Positions 46,986 through 58,295 of a stretch of 64,000 bases of DNA are shown piece by piece. The first letter of the stretch is position 1; every line of letters starts with the position of its first letter. The notes below the pieces were generated by a model. The model was not told the origin of the DNA and made no database searches. It saw only the letters and a list, made by a program, of their open reading frames with translations. Location: assembly GCA_023078555.1 (NCBI GenBank), contig CM041201.1:8501172-8565171 (forward strand), written 5' to 3'. Source of the DNA: Ulva prolifera (lineage: Eukaryota; Chlorophyta; Ulvophyceae; Ulvales; Ulvaceae). Position numbers and translations under genes: made by a program.

Positions 46986-48523
46986 ATGAACCAGGGCGAC
47001 AGCGTGCGCAGTGTTGAAGAGCTTGCTGCGCATCATGCGTCTGACAAGGTGCGGAAGCCGCCGATCCACTCAAACCTGCCTATGCTACGGGCTGGTTATC
47101 ATCTCTTGCGTTTGTCTCGTGCAATTGCTGCTCATGCCTGCGCCAACAGCAACATATAGACGTGTGCCGTTCTGGATCGCACTGTACGGTGCAGATGTTG
47201 CCACAAACGTCAACGTCCGAGTCGCGTGAGGAAATGGAGCAAGAAATTGTCCAAAACCTTGCTCGGGAGCTTCAAGAACTCAAGGGCGCAGATGCATTTG
47301 CATTGCTTCTAAGTACTCTCGATAACATCATCCCAGCGATCACTCATGTCCAGTACGCCCTCCCATGTGTGAAGTTAAATCAAACGGCGGGCAACTATGA
47401 CAATTTATTCATTGTGAACTGTGTGCAGCCTGCTGCTCTTCCCAGCTCCCGACAGCCAGAAGATGCACCAGAAACGCCCTGGCTCAGGCCATGATGCCAC
47501 GAGCAGCAAGGGGCAGGCTTCAGGCACTCCAGGTGTACGCCAGCGGGCTGGCAGCGGGGCTAGTGGTAGCAACATTCAAGACGCTCTCGGCTGTGACGAC
47601 GTCACATACTCGTGGGATAATACATGCCTCTTTAGAATCAGCAAAAACAGCCGTATAGCTGTCCAGTCTCACCATCCGTGGCCACTCATGTGCTCAGCAG
47701 CGTTCTGTTGTGCCATGGTCACGCGGAATGTCCTTCGCACTGCCAACTACCCTCTCCTGGTGTGCTCCGCTCGTATTGATTTAGCCCAGTTCACCTGGCA
47801 GCCACACCATGCAGCTGCTCAGCATTCGCTACCATGATTGCACCTCCCTCTGAAGATTATTATCCGTGCAGGGTCCACATTTCATGGACTGGCAGAATCT
47901 AGCTGACGAAGGAGCACGAGCTGTGGCTGCAGTGCCCGTTCTTGCCAGTGAAGTTATCAACAATCGCCCTGGCAGAGAGTCCGTTGTCGCAGCCCTGACG
48001 ATTGCATCGTCCGCCATTGATGTACTTCCCTCAGATGCCACTCTTCAGAGGATTGCGGAGCTCGTGGCGCCGCACGCACAGCGCCTGACCTACACCACAC
48101 GCCGTATGGAGGTCGAGCGCATCGTGCAGCGTGTCATCACGCCCCTAGCAGCTGAGCTCTCAGTCCAGCAAGGCCGCTTCAAGCGGGTGAAGAACGCGTG
48201 TGGGGAGGATGTTTTGTGTCTTGATGAGACACGTGGCTTGAGGGGATCCAGGGCGGGCAATGCGGCTAAGGTGCGCCAATATGTTTAAGCACACAAGCTC
48301 TAATGATGTACTTTGCTGCCCTGCTGCTCAGCTTTTGGATAGGCGTATCCTTGGCCAGGAACTAGGTAGCTGCAGGCCGTGTTGCTTTTCATCGCTGCGT
48401 TAGCATTGCTTCACCTCCTGAACAGGCCACCGCTGCAGGACAGTGGTCCGTCAGCAGGAGGGAAGGATGGGGATGATTCTGGCACACACGCCACTCTGCA
48501 AAAAGGCGGAGCTGTCAGAATGA
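46986..48523 (+). CDS. Hypothetical protein, 277 residues, mostly helical
   Basis: A six-exon model with every junction in phase: 46986-47048, 47195-47347, 47446-47532, 47872-48270, 48332-48365 and 48426-48523. It starts MNQGDSVRSVEELAAHHASD, continues with a charged helical segment EEMEQEIVQNLARELQELKG, a basic stretch, and a long exon with DWQNLADEGARAVAAVPVLA, LTIASSAIDVLPSD and QRIAELVAPHAQRLTY. No signal peptide or membrane helix; I do not recognise the family. The last exon is the least certain: its stop codon overlaps the start codon of the next gene model, so the two models may belong to one gene read in another frame there. The fourth exon (133 codons) is the firmest part. Confidence 0.5.
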
Positions 48524-49366
48524 TGGGCGTGCGCATTCAAGAGCAGCTGCTGGGGGAGCTTGCCGAGACAACTCAACGCATGGACAATCCCCCACCTGCA
48601 ACAAAGCGGGGCCGTGCACCGGTGCGCTGCCGCTTGTCATGACAGCACAAGTGCCAACGTCGAATGGCACCATGCATGAGGCTGAGCGCATGAAGGCCCG
48701 CTCGCCCGGATGAGATAGGTCCGGTCTGCTCAGCTGTCGTGGAATGCTGTGCAGGACGTTGTGGACCACATTGACCTGAATTGGTCAGATTTCTTGTTCA
48801 ACCTGATCTCGATGTGCATTGTGTATGCGTACTTCAGCAAAGCCGCGGGTCCTCATGAGAGCATCACTGCGGTGCTGCTGTGCATGGCTGTGGCAGCATT
48901 TGACATCTTGCTGCTGCTGCTGCGGTGGCTGTGGGCTGACCATTACCTCAACTATGGCCTTGTGCTATGTGTATTCCAAGTCTACCGTGTCTTCTTGCTT
49001 CCCTTTGCAAACACGTGGATGCTCTGGTCTCTTGTCAAGAAATTGGAGCTGCACATTACACTGTTCATGTGGGTGACGCAGGGTCTACTGCTGGTGGGAT
49101 GCTACTTGTGCTCCATTAAGCTACGGGCAGTACTCAATGTGCCTGTACAGCTTGTTACTGTGTGTTTTTCAGCATCAACAGCTGTGAGATGTTGTAGTCA
49201 TCCAGGGTTGGGGCTGGTTGTTCTAGGCTGTATGTGTGGCATCATGTGGATGCAGATTGCGTTGAGTATAGTGGTGCCGGGCCTTGTCATGCACATGCTT
49301 GAGTCCAGCACATGCAGGAGCTTTGTGCCGCATGTACAGGCCAGGCGGTCTGCATTCCAGACGTAG
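48520..49366 (+). CDS. Hypothetical multi-pass membrane protein
   Basis: Exons 48520-48621 and 48755-49366 join in phase 0 (donor GTGCGC, acceptor GTGCAG) and give 237 residues. The N-terminal 34 residues are hydrophilic and end in a basic KRGR patch; the rest holds five or six hydrophobic helices (among them FLFNLISMCIVYAYF, AVAAFDILLLLLRWLW, LFMWVTQGLLLVGCYL and CGIMWMQIALSIVVPGLV). No conserved transporter motif seen. A TGTAA signal lies 39 bases after the stop, which supports the 3' end. The frame of exon 1 stays open upstream, so the protein could be longer at the N-terminus or fused to the preceding gene. Family not recognised. Confidence 0.5.
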
Positions 49367-49404
49367 CAGGTTCTTCATTTATCCTTCAATTTCATCACTG
49401 TTGG

Positions 49405-49409
49405 TGTAA
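49405..49409 (+). terminator. TGTAA polyadenylation signal (membrane protein gene)
   Basis: TGTAA 39 bases after the stop at 49366. Confidence 0.45.
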
Positions 49410-49666
49410 TTCTTGCCTGTATTCATCATCCACACACATTCAACTGCCGATGTTTATGCATGATGAAGCAGGTGATCCAGCTGTACATCTACTGCATACC
49501 ACATGATAGCTGCCATAACGGTACATGGATTTGCAGGACAGATGTTGCCATGGGGTGTGCAGGCCCTGCTACCACTTTTTTGCCACATGTGCACAGTGGT
49601 TTCAGCATAAGCGAATGCATGTGGGACACAGCATCGCAACTAAATCCATCTCGGAAATGCAGCAGC

Positions 49667-49671
49667 TTACA
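49667..49671 (-). terminator. TGTAA polyadenylation signal (ascorbate peroxidase)
   Basis: TTACA on the plus strand, 124 bases beyond the minus-strand stop codon at 49795. Confidence 0.35.
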
Positions 49672-49794
49672 GCTGTCTCTAGTAGCTCAGGAAAACTCCT
49701 GATTTCTTGGCTGTGCAATGGGCACCTGTCTCAGATACACCCTTACCGAAACAACGTCAACGCGATACCCGATTATATATGTACTGGCCTTGCC

Positions 49795-51658
49795 TTAAAT
49801 GCTGACCGGTCCACCCTCATCCCAGTGGACACCCAACTCGGAAAGCTTTTTGTGTGCAGCTGCATAGTCCGTGAAGAAAGCATCCGAATCCTCGCAGTAT
49901 TTGTTTGCGAATGGCGCAAAGCCCTCGTCCTTGAACAGGCAGTCATCGGTCTCCATAACCAGCAGATCTGGGTCCATCTGCGCTTTAACCTCTGTGAAGT
50001 ATGAGTTGTCAAACTTAAGCCATTCTGGGGTCCAGCTCTGGCCGCCCTTGGTGCCTGGTCCGTCAGCTGTGTACTTCGTGGAGTCCACGTCCGGAATGCC
50101 AGATCGCTGCTTGAAGGCCCGGCCGAGAGTGTGAGCACCAGAAAGGGCAACAATTTCCTGATCATTGAAGCCCATGCGGTAGAACACATTACGCAAGTGA
50201 CCTGCAGGAGTGTCGGCGTCCGGGAAAGGCCCGGCGGCAGCGGGCAGCCCGGTTGTGTCGCCACACTCAATTTCCTCTAAATCCTTACGTCCGTACAGCA
50301 TGTCGATCTTTGGGCCACCAGCCACCTGCACAGAGAGCATAAGCTGAATGCCTACCAACAATGCTGGACTGGCGTGTAATGCTTGGACAATAGCCAACAT
50401 TGAGGGTCAATGAGCATCGATCGTATTGCAAGACCTGCTTACCTATATGATGGGAAAGCCTTTATGTTCCAGGGCCGGGCGACCATGAATGACCAGATGA
50501 CTTAGCCAAGCCAAGGAAGTACACACGAAACGCGAGGGCAAAAGCGTACCTCGATTGCTGTGGCGCTAGCCAACTGCAGAAGATCAGCCCAGGTGACACT
50601 GGGATGGTCCTTCTTGATTTTGGTGATCAGCTTCACTGCAAGATCCAAGCCAGCATTGGGTGGAGCTGTCATCTCTTTTGTGAATCGAATTGTCCCGGTA
50701 GCACCACCGTTGCCTGTGTTCTTGTCGTACGTCCCAGCATCGTGCCACGCTGCAGAAAGCACTTACATTATTTCGTATTGATGAAGATTTTTCATGGAGA
50801 TGCAGAACGCGTGCACAAGTCAACAAGGTGTCTGCCTTTGCCTCTCAATACAGGTAAGGTCGCCCATTGATACTTACCACGTGAACGAATGCGTTCCATT
50901 GACCAGGACGTGCTGAGATAACACACATTCACACCGTGAGCAGCCAGTCGCAGCTGAAAGCACTGACTTTTCAGCCAAGTCTCTTTACATCCTGCGCAGC
51001 TGCAATGCCCTTTTTTGCAGAGCAATTGATCAACATCGGGCTTACATACTATTGCACACGCCAACACCAAATAAATATCATGTTGCGAGCATGCGTGAAA
51101 GATGGGCGGGATCTGCTGCGAGCAGCTGCAGGGAGCTTAGTGTGGGTCATGACGTCGACAGAATCTCCAACAGCGGCTTCGCGCAAATTTCGACAAACGA
51201 TCCGGGGAAGGAACGGAAGACAACTGGACAAGCAGCTCTTTAGCTGACAGGATCAGTGCGAATCTGACAAACCTGATACGACCTTCCTGCTTTGCAGCGT
51301 CTATCACGTCTGTCAAGTGCGCCTCGTATGGCATGTTGACCGCGACGCACCCAATTTCGTGGTGCACCAGCGAAAGGTACACCAGCGAAAGATCCACCAC
51401 AATACACGACTTGAGCATCGATAGCGGGACTGTAAGATGCTGTGTTACATGTGTCCTGGCACATGGCAGCTCAGATACCGTACCCAAACGGACAGCAATC
51501 GGGGCGCAGTTGGCTTTCTTGACCAGCGCAGCGCACTCCTCCTTCGCGGACCTCAGCTCCTCAACATTGACTGCTTGCACACGTACACTTGCACGGCGAC
51601 CGGCAATCGCAGCCGCACGGCTGTTGGTCTTGCATCGAACTGTCGTTGACATAAGCAT
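49795..51658 (-). CDS. APX: L-ascorbate peroxidase, probably plastid-targeted
   Basis: Minus-strand exons 51484-51658, 50550-50749 and 49795-50325 join in phase and give 301 residues from MLMSTT (a second Met at 51652). Residues 1 to about 30 are rich in Ala, Arg, Ser and Thr, like a transit peptide. Then come [21 protein letters not shown], with the distal Arg, Trp and His, split by a 730-base intron inside the Ala codon; DLLQLASATAIE; MLYGRKD; and IVALSGAHTLGRA, with the proximal His. GPGTKGGQSWTPEWLKFDNSYF, the monovalent-cation and proximal Trp region, is followed by a C-terminus without a membrane anchor. The enzyme reduces hydrogen peroxide with ascorbate; a stromal location is inferred from the N-terminus and lack of anchor. 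Confidence 0.93.
51365..51391. repeat. Short direct repeat in the ascorbate peroxidase intron
   Basis: ACCAGCGAAAG occurs twice, 15 bases apart, inside the long first intron. Confidence 0.7.
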
Positions 51659-52135
51659 GGTGTCCGCCGTTTCAAACACTCTAACAATGTAAGGGCAGAA
51701 ACACAAATGGTAAACACAGTCGTAAACAACTTTATTCGCCTTTGAACTCTTGTGTAATGGTTCGCAGAAAGCTATTCTCGTCTCACAATTAGTCGGCGCG
51801 CCACCAGAACGTCGCATTCAATAGTCGCGATAGTTCGAACGAAGGGACGTTCGTGGCCACGGTTATGCAGAACTATGGGATTGCGTGTGACTTCTGTGTG
51901 AGAACGCGTGCCGCTGTACTCTTCATGCAAAGAATGATCAATCGTGCGTTCATGGTGTGCCATGCACATGAAGAGTGGCGCCGACGGTGGCCAACGATGC
52001 ACCCGCGGATGCAGCACCTGAACTAGTTCAGATGGGCTTGCAGGCTTTACAACTTACTCCCAAGGGCCAACACGAACAAACTTGTGGTGCAAGTTCTTCG
52101 GGACCGTTGATCATTATGGCACCCGACGCATAAAC

Positions 52136-52140
52136 TTACA
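52136..52140 (-). terminator. TGTAA polyadenylation signal (SSU72)
   Basis: TTACA on the plus strand, 126 bases beyond the minus-strand stop codon at 52266. Confidence 0.35.
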
Positions 52141-52265
52141 GAGCTGTCCTAACGACATACAATGAACTTGACAGCCAGAGCTCTCCATGGAGACAGCATG
52201 CGTCACATTGCTACTGATGTAGGCATCTCATACAGTGACGCGTTGGCAACACATTTCAGGTGTTG

Positions 52266-53004
52266 TCAAAAGAATACATAGCTAAAAAGGGTCTTCCTGC
52301 GAGTCTTTTGCTCGAAAGAGCTCAGAATTTCTGGTGCATCACCGATCCAGTCCTCTGCATCTTGCAGCATTCGGGCCAGAGTCAGCGCCTGCAAAACATG
52401 TGGACGTCCACTCTCAGGTTCTGTACAGTGTCTGTACCATGCGAGCGCTGCATTGAATCAAGTGAGCTGGTGCAAGGGCACGGCAGAGGGTAGCAGCACA
52501 TGCGATGGTGTGAAGGAACAAATATGGCCTTCTCACCTGTGGTGCTGCAGCTAATGCTTCACGGTTATTGTCCGGAACTTCGAGGTTCACAACTAAGACA
52601 GGCCGCATGGATTCGACTGATCGTGATGCCATGTTCTCAAGCAGCAGATCCATGACCCGCTCCTCAAACGTGACCACCACATCGATATCATCATCGGCAG
52701 AGAGCTGCCATTTCTCGGGAGCTGATTTTACACGCATGTTGCGTTCCAACATAGATATCAAGCCCAAGCGCTCGTAGTGTGGCTGGTCAGATGCAGGCTT
52801 GGACCGTAGGTCGGCCAATATTGCTTGGTAAGGCGTGCCAAACTCATAAACATTAGGTTCATATGCATTGGGACCCGGTAGCCTGACACAAGTGCCCACG
52901 CCATATGATACCACATTGCATCCGCCTTCCTGTAGGACCTTGTGTGCTTCCATGGAGCGATTCTGATTTGAATAGCAAACCATTGCAAACTTCAGCTGGT
53001 GCAT
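52266..53004 (-). CDS. SSU72: RNA polymerase II CTD phosphatase SSU72
   Basis: Minus-strand exons 52537-53004 and 52266-52388 join in phase 0 and give 196 residues, the usual family length. FAMVCYSNQNRSMEAHKVL contains the CX5RS phosphatase loop (Cys10, Arg16, Ser17). SYGVGTCVRLPGP, GLISMLERN and IDVVVTFEERVMDLL follow in the family order, and the short second exon ends DAEDWIGDAPEILSSFE plus a basic/aromatic tail ending SYVFF. SSU72 removes phosphate from Ser5 and Ser7 of the polymerase C-terminal repeat and acts with the cleavage and polyadenylation factor in termination. The start is the first Met before the loop and matches the family. Confidence 0.95.
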
Positions 53005-53812
53005 GGTAATACTGCCTCAGCGCTTCGCAGCACATGCTGTAAGAGGAAGTCTACTGACGCTGTACTGGATAGGGTATCGTCCAAGCATAGAATGTGTAGC
53101 TGATAGCACTTGCAGCGGCTGTCCTGCACATACTCATCTGTACTCCTAGCAAACGCTGCATTGGAAGCAATTAAACATGTGCGATTATTTCAAGGCACAT
53201 CTTTGGTTCACGTACAATTGCTTGGAGAAACTGCAACGTGCAATTCGCCAGTCGAACCTGTGCGCGCCTGGGTCAACGCCACGAGCAAGTGAAGGTACCT
53301 TTAGGCAGCTTCAGAACCCATCTTGAAATCTTGCACGTCATGCGTATGCATAAAGTGCACCGGCATGCTGCTTGCACAGAAGGCTTCGTTGGCCCCAAAC
53401 GTCGAATACCTCGCTGACCATACAACGTCGGGAGACGTGATCCATGCTGGATTGTGGCACGGAACCTGTTAGCTCACATCAATTGTGCAGCCGGAAGCAG
53501 GCACGAAGCGGTTCTTCCCAATTTCTTCTACGCGGCCGCATCGTCTTGTTGGGCCGACGTGATGGCGCCTGAAGCCACCTTGAATTCGCGCGGGAATGAT
53601 CATCATGCTATTTGTTTAAAATTTGGACGCGAGCCCATCGACAATGTAGTAAATAGCGAGTCCAACAGTTTCTCACTACTTAGCACGCCGTTGGACCTTA
53701 CTCAGCAGCGGCCCATCCAGTGCATCGACTTTGTTCACTGTCTTTGAAACATACACTGGTCCAAACTCTACACCATCCCACCTGAGACAGAGACTCAATC
53801 AGTGGACCGACA
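53005..53812. promoter_or_regulatory. Divergent intergenic region, SSU72 and RNR1
   Basis: 0.8 kb between two start codons on opposite strands, presumed to carry both promoters. No coding frame supported; it contains an E2F-like site (separate entry). Confidence 0.45.
53585..53596. promoter_or_regulatory. Candidate E2F/DP binding site upstream of RNR1
   Basis: TTCGCGCGGGAA, whose complement is TTCCCGCGCGAA, 217 bases before the RNR1 ATG. E2F sites (TTTSSCGC type) control ribonucleotide reductase genes in plants. Here it is inferred from sequence and position only. Confidence 0.35.
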
Positions 53813-56800
53813 ATGACTATGTATGTCGTCAAACGCAATGGCTGTAAACAGCCAGTCCAATTTGACAAGATCACGGCTCGCATCGTCAAGCTGTGTTACG
53901 GCCTGAACACAGACTTCGTGGACCCAATTCTTGTCGCACAGAAGGTCACCGCTGGTATGATTCGCATAGATTTACGTGTTTTCTTTCAGTACGTCTTTGG
54001 TTATTCCAACCTTGGCATTCATGTTTCGATCACCGTGCGTGTCGCGCATGCTGCGCTGCTTAGCCCTTCATCGCAGCTACATCAGCACCTGGACGGAAAA
54101 TGCAATCACATCAGCGAGATCGTTTATGCCGTGATGCAGGTGTGTATCGTGGAGTCACAACTTCAGAGCTGGATGAGCTTGCGGCGGAGACAGCTGCGTC
54201 GCTGACTGCCTCCCACCCGGACTACGCCGTGCTCGCTGCGCGCATCGCCATATCCAACCTGCATAAGAATACCATGAAGTCTTTTTCTGGCACCATCGAG
54301 AAGCTTTACAGGCATACCAATCCAAAGACAGGTTCGCCTACTGTTCCCGTCATAGTTCAAAATATAACTCTCTATATGGGATTGTGGGAAGCGCGCCAAT
54401 CGATAGCATGGAAAATGTAGTTTCTGGTTTGTTCGCCAAATTTTGAACTCAGGCTGGGGCTGTTGTTGACCCACGCCGCGAACGTCTTCCGATTGGCTGC
54501 TGGCGCAGTGCTGTCAGCTACACAGGCTTCGGCCTTCCCTGTTCAATTTGAATAGATACATTGCCTTTATGTAGTGCATTCACGTTTTGTCTTCAAAAGT
54601 GGGTGACTGCGACTATTTCTAGGGTTGTATTTAGACGTATGTCTTTTGGCATCAAAGGAGCTGCATGGGTTTTCTGATCTGTCACTGCGCCATTGCTGAC
54701 CTGTAGATTCTGATGAGTGGGTGTTGTTACAGGCCAGAGCTCTGCTCTGATAGCTGAAGATGTTCACAACATCATTCTAAAGCATGCTGAGCGATTGGAT
54801 TCTGAGATCATATACGACAGAGACTTCGATTATGACTACTTCGGGTTCAAGACGCTTGAGCGCTCATATCTTCTGCGCCTGAACGGAGAAATTGTGGAGC
54901 GCCCCCAGCACATGCTCATGCGTGTTGCTGTGGGTATCCATAAGGAGGACATTGATGCAGCCTGCCAGACATATCAGCTGATGAGTGAGCGATGGTTCAT
55001 CCACGCATCCCCCACGCTGTTCAATGCAGGAACACCTCACCCTCAGCTGAGCAGTTGCTTCCTGGTCGCTATGAAGAATGACAGCATCGAAGGCATCTAT
55101 GACACGCTCAAGGAATGTGCCTGCATATCCAAGTCAGCAGGTGGCATCGGATTGCACATTCACAACATTCGAGCAGTAGGAAGTGCGTATTTTCTTCAGC
55201 CATTGTGCCTGTTTGTGATTCGTGGTGGTACCCACGTGCAAGTGAATGCATGGTTCTGGTTGATTTCCAGAGATCGCAAAAGCTTATTGAACAGCATGTA
55301 TGTTGTGAAGGTTACATTCGAGGAACAAATGGAACGTCGAATGGGATCGTGCCAATGCTTCGAGTATTTAATGACACAGCGCGTTACGTTGACCAGGGTG
55401 GTGGCAAAAGAAAGGGTGCATTTGCAATCTACCTGGAGCCATGGCATGCTGACATCTTTGACTGGCTGGATCTTCGCAAAAATCACGGAAAGGAGGAGTC
55501 TCGGGCACGTGATCTCTTCTATGGTTTGTGGGTGAATGACCTGTTCATGCTCCGTGTTGAGCAGAATGAGAACTGGACCCTTTTCTGCCCCAACAGCGCG
55601 CCAGGGCTGGCAGATGTCTGGGGTAAGGAATTTGAAGAGTTGTACACAAAGTGTGACCCCCAAGCTGTAGATTGATGTAGACTGTGAGAGGTTGAAGTCC
55701 GTCCGCCTTGTGCCTTATTCAATTGGTTGATTGTTGTATAGGTATGAGCGGGAAGGCAGGGCGATCAAGACAATCCCCGCACAGAAGTTATGGTTTGCCA
55801 TTCTAGAGGCTCAAGTAGAGACAGGCAACCCATATATGTTGTTCAAGGACACATGCAATGCCAAGTCCAACCAGCAGAATCTCGGCACAATCAAGTGCAG
55901 CAATCTCTGCACAGAGATTGTTGAGTACACGGCTCCGGACGAAACGGCAGTCTGCAATCTGGCATCAATCGCCCTCCCCAGGTGAGCTCAAGGCATCCAA
56001 TGCATTCCTGTTGGATCTTTGGGGGACACATGCTTATTATGGCATGTGTTCAGGTTCGTCCGTGAAAGGGGGCTCGATGCAAGCCATCAGGCGAAACGGC
56101 TGATGGGATCCTTGGATCACAAGGGTCGCATGTTTGACTTTGACAAGCTGGCAGATGTCGTGAAAACTGTGACCCGCAACTTGAACAAGGTCATTGACAT
56201 CAACTATTACCCCGTGGAAACTGCACGCCGCAGCAATATGCGACACCGCCCCATCGGGCTTGGTGTCCAGGGGCTGGCTGACACTTTCATCTTGCTTGGC
56301 CTAGCTTTCGATAGCGCAGAAGCAAAACAACTGAACAAGTGTGCACTCGTTCCAGTTGATAATTGTATAAAATACGCTTGTATCTTATGCTGAGTGGTTG
56401 CCATTTTGTCGTGTATCACCAGATCGTATCTCTGCAGGGATATTTTTGAAGCCATATACTTCTCTGCCCTCAAGGCAAGTAACGAACTTGCCAAGACACA
56501 GGGACCATATGTCACATATGAGGGTAGTCCAATGAGCAAGGGGATTGTTCAGCCTGACATGTGGGGTGTCTCGGTTAAGGATTCGCGCTGGGATTGGCCT
56601 GGGCTGCGTGCCAGTATCAAGGAGCATGGGGTAATCTTCCAAACACTGACATCTATGTGACCAAAGTACCACCAAGAAACGTTCTGAGCTAGACCTGCTG
56701 GGTTGCAGGTTCGTAATTCACTGCTTGTTGCACCAATGCCAACAGCCTCCACGTCCCAGATCCTTGGGAATAATGAATGCTTTGAGCCATACACCTCTAA

Positions 56801-57694
56801 CATCTATGTTCGCCGTGTCCTGAGTGGTGAGTTCACAGTGGTCAACCAGCATCTCCTACATGATCTCACACGTCTGGGTTTGTGGAGCTCCGACATAAAA
56901 AATCAGCTGGTCGCGGGCAATGGCAGTGTCAAGGTGTGTCTTGTGATGATTCAACATGTAATGTGCTGGTGTCAGTAGCAGCCAGGGCAATGGCCATCAC
57001 TTTTTCACTGGTCCTGCAGGGAATTCATTTTGATGAGGAAATTGCACAGGAGCTTGTTGAGAAGTACGACTTTGACATGAAGGCTATATACCAGACAGTC
57101 TGGGAAATAAAACAGAAAGAGTTGGTTCAGATGGCTGCAGACCGTGGGGCATTCATTGACCAGAGCCAATCGTTCAACGTTCACATCCCTGACCCCAACT
57201 TTGGAAAGCTTACATCCCTACATTTCACGGCATGGCGCCAGGGCCTGAAGACTGGCATGTACTACCTGCGTACCCAAGCTGCGGCTGATGCCATCAAGTT
57301 CACAGTGCGTTGTCGCCAGTTGCAAGAGCATGTCTGTCTCTCTATCGTTATGTGTACCGAAGTACAATGTGCACGACTAACTTCTTATTTCCAGGTTGAT
57401 CAACAAGCGCTAGCACGAAACAGACTTTCTCAAAGTAAAGCTATCCTTGGCGTGAGCTCGCTGGGGAAAGAGGATCTCAAGGAGAATGAGGCTAGTGTTG
57501 CAATTGCACCGTCTCCATCATTGGGGAAAGCTGTGGCGAACCGCATTGTTGCCACACGACCTGCGCTGGGAAACGCTCCCTCCAACGTTGAAGGGAGTCA
57601 GACACTTGATGTGGATATGGCAAAGGAGGCACAAATGGCCGCCATGGTATGCTCGCTAGAAAACAAGGATGCATGCTTGTCATGTGGAAGCTGA
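53813..57694 (+). CDS. RNR1: Ribonucleoside-diphosphate reductase large subunit (class Ia)
   Basis: A gene of ten or more exons. It starts [20 protein letters not shown], the ATP-cone allosteric domain, then [19 protein letters not shown] and [18 protein letters not shown]. The catalytic barrel follows: [15 protein letters not shown] (first redox Cys), [45 protein letters not shown] (the Asn/Cys/Glu active-site triad), [36 protein letters not shown] and [11 protein letters not shown] (the paired tyrosines of the radical path). The C-terminus ends ACLSCGS, the redox-active Cys pair. The enzyme makes dNDPs with the R2 subunit. The first junction, after the codons for QKVTAG near 53955, could not be closed in phase with the next clear exon (about 54132), so a small exon may be missing from this model. 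Confidence 0.95.
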
Positions 57695-57916
57695 GTGCTT
57701 TGTGTGTGCCTTCCCGTGGAGATTCCTGTGATTGTTTGTCAGTGCTGTGGAATTGCTAATATTGAGTGTGACAGGCATTATGATTCTTCCATTTATTGAA
57801 CCAAATTCCCAACCCAAGATGTGTAAGTGGAGGGAACAGCTCAAGTGTGCAGTAATGGTAGCACGCATTGTGTGTACCGTAGCCAAGTTAATATTTCAAC
57901 TTATTCTGGGAAAAAT

Positions 57917-57921
57917 TGTAA
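57917..57921 (+). terminator. TGTAA polyadenylation signal (RNR1)
   Basis: TGTAA 223 bases after the stop at 57694; other candidates are absent in between. Confidence 0.3.
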
Positions 57922-58295
57922 CACTGAGTTGACATGTTGATGTCAGAGCAAGGAGTCTTGTCAAACATAATCAATCAGACTTATAAGTATCAAGCCTCCT
58001 ACAAAAATTGTAAATCGTTGTTTCGTGATATAGATGCAACTGATATAAAGCCTTATGCTGTGCTACTGCTACGTTGACCTACAGTCAGAAAGAATATTAA
58101 GATGAATTGGCAAATTGTCGGCAACATGGCCACATTTCCACAAAGAAAAATTGCTGTACCCGCTGGCAAGACACACGATTCATGAGCATTCAGCTCACGT
58201 ATGATGTACTGCATCAACGTTGGCTGTGTACCCACGACATGCCATCGAGTTGAGCTCCCTCAGCACTGATCCACCGATTGGAGTACGGTCGAAGA
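57922..58295. other. Convergent intergenic region
   Basis: A/T-rich stretch between RNR1 and the U-box gene; no supported frame. Confidence 0.4.
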
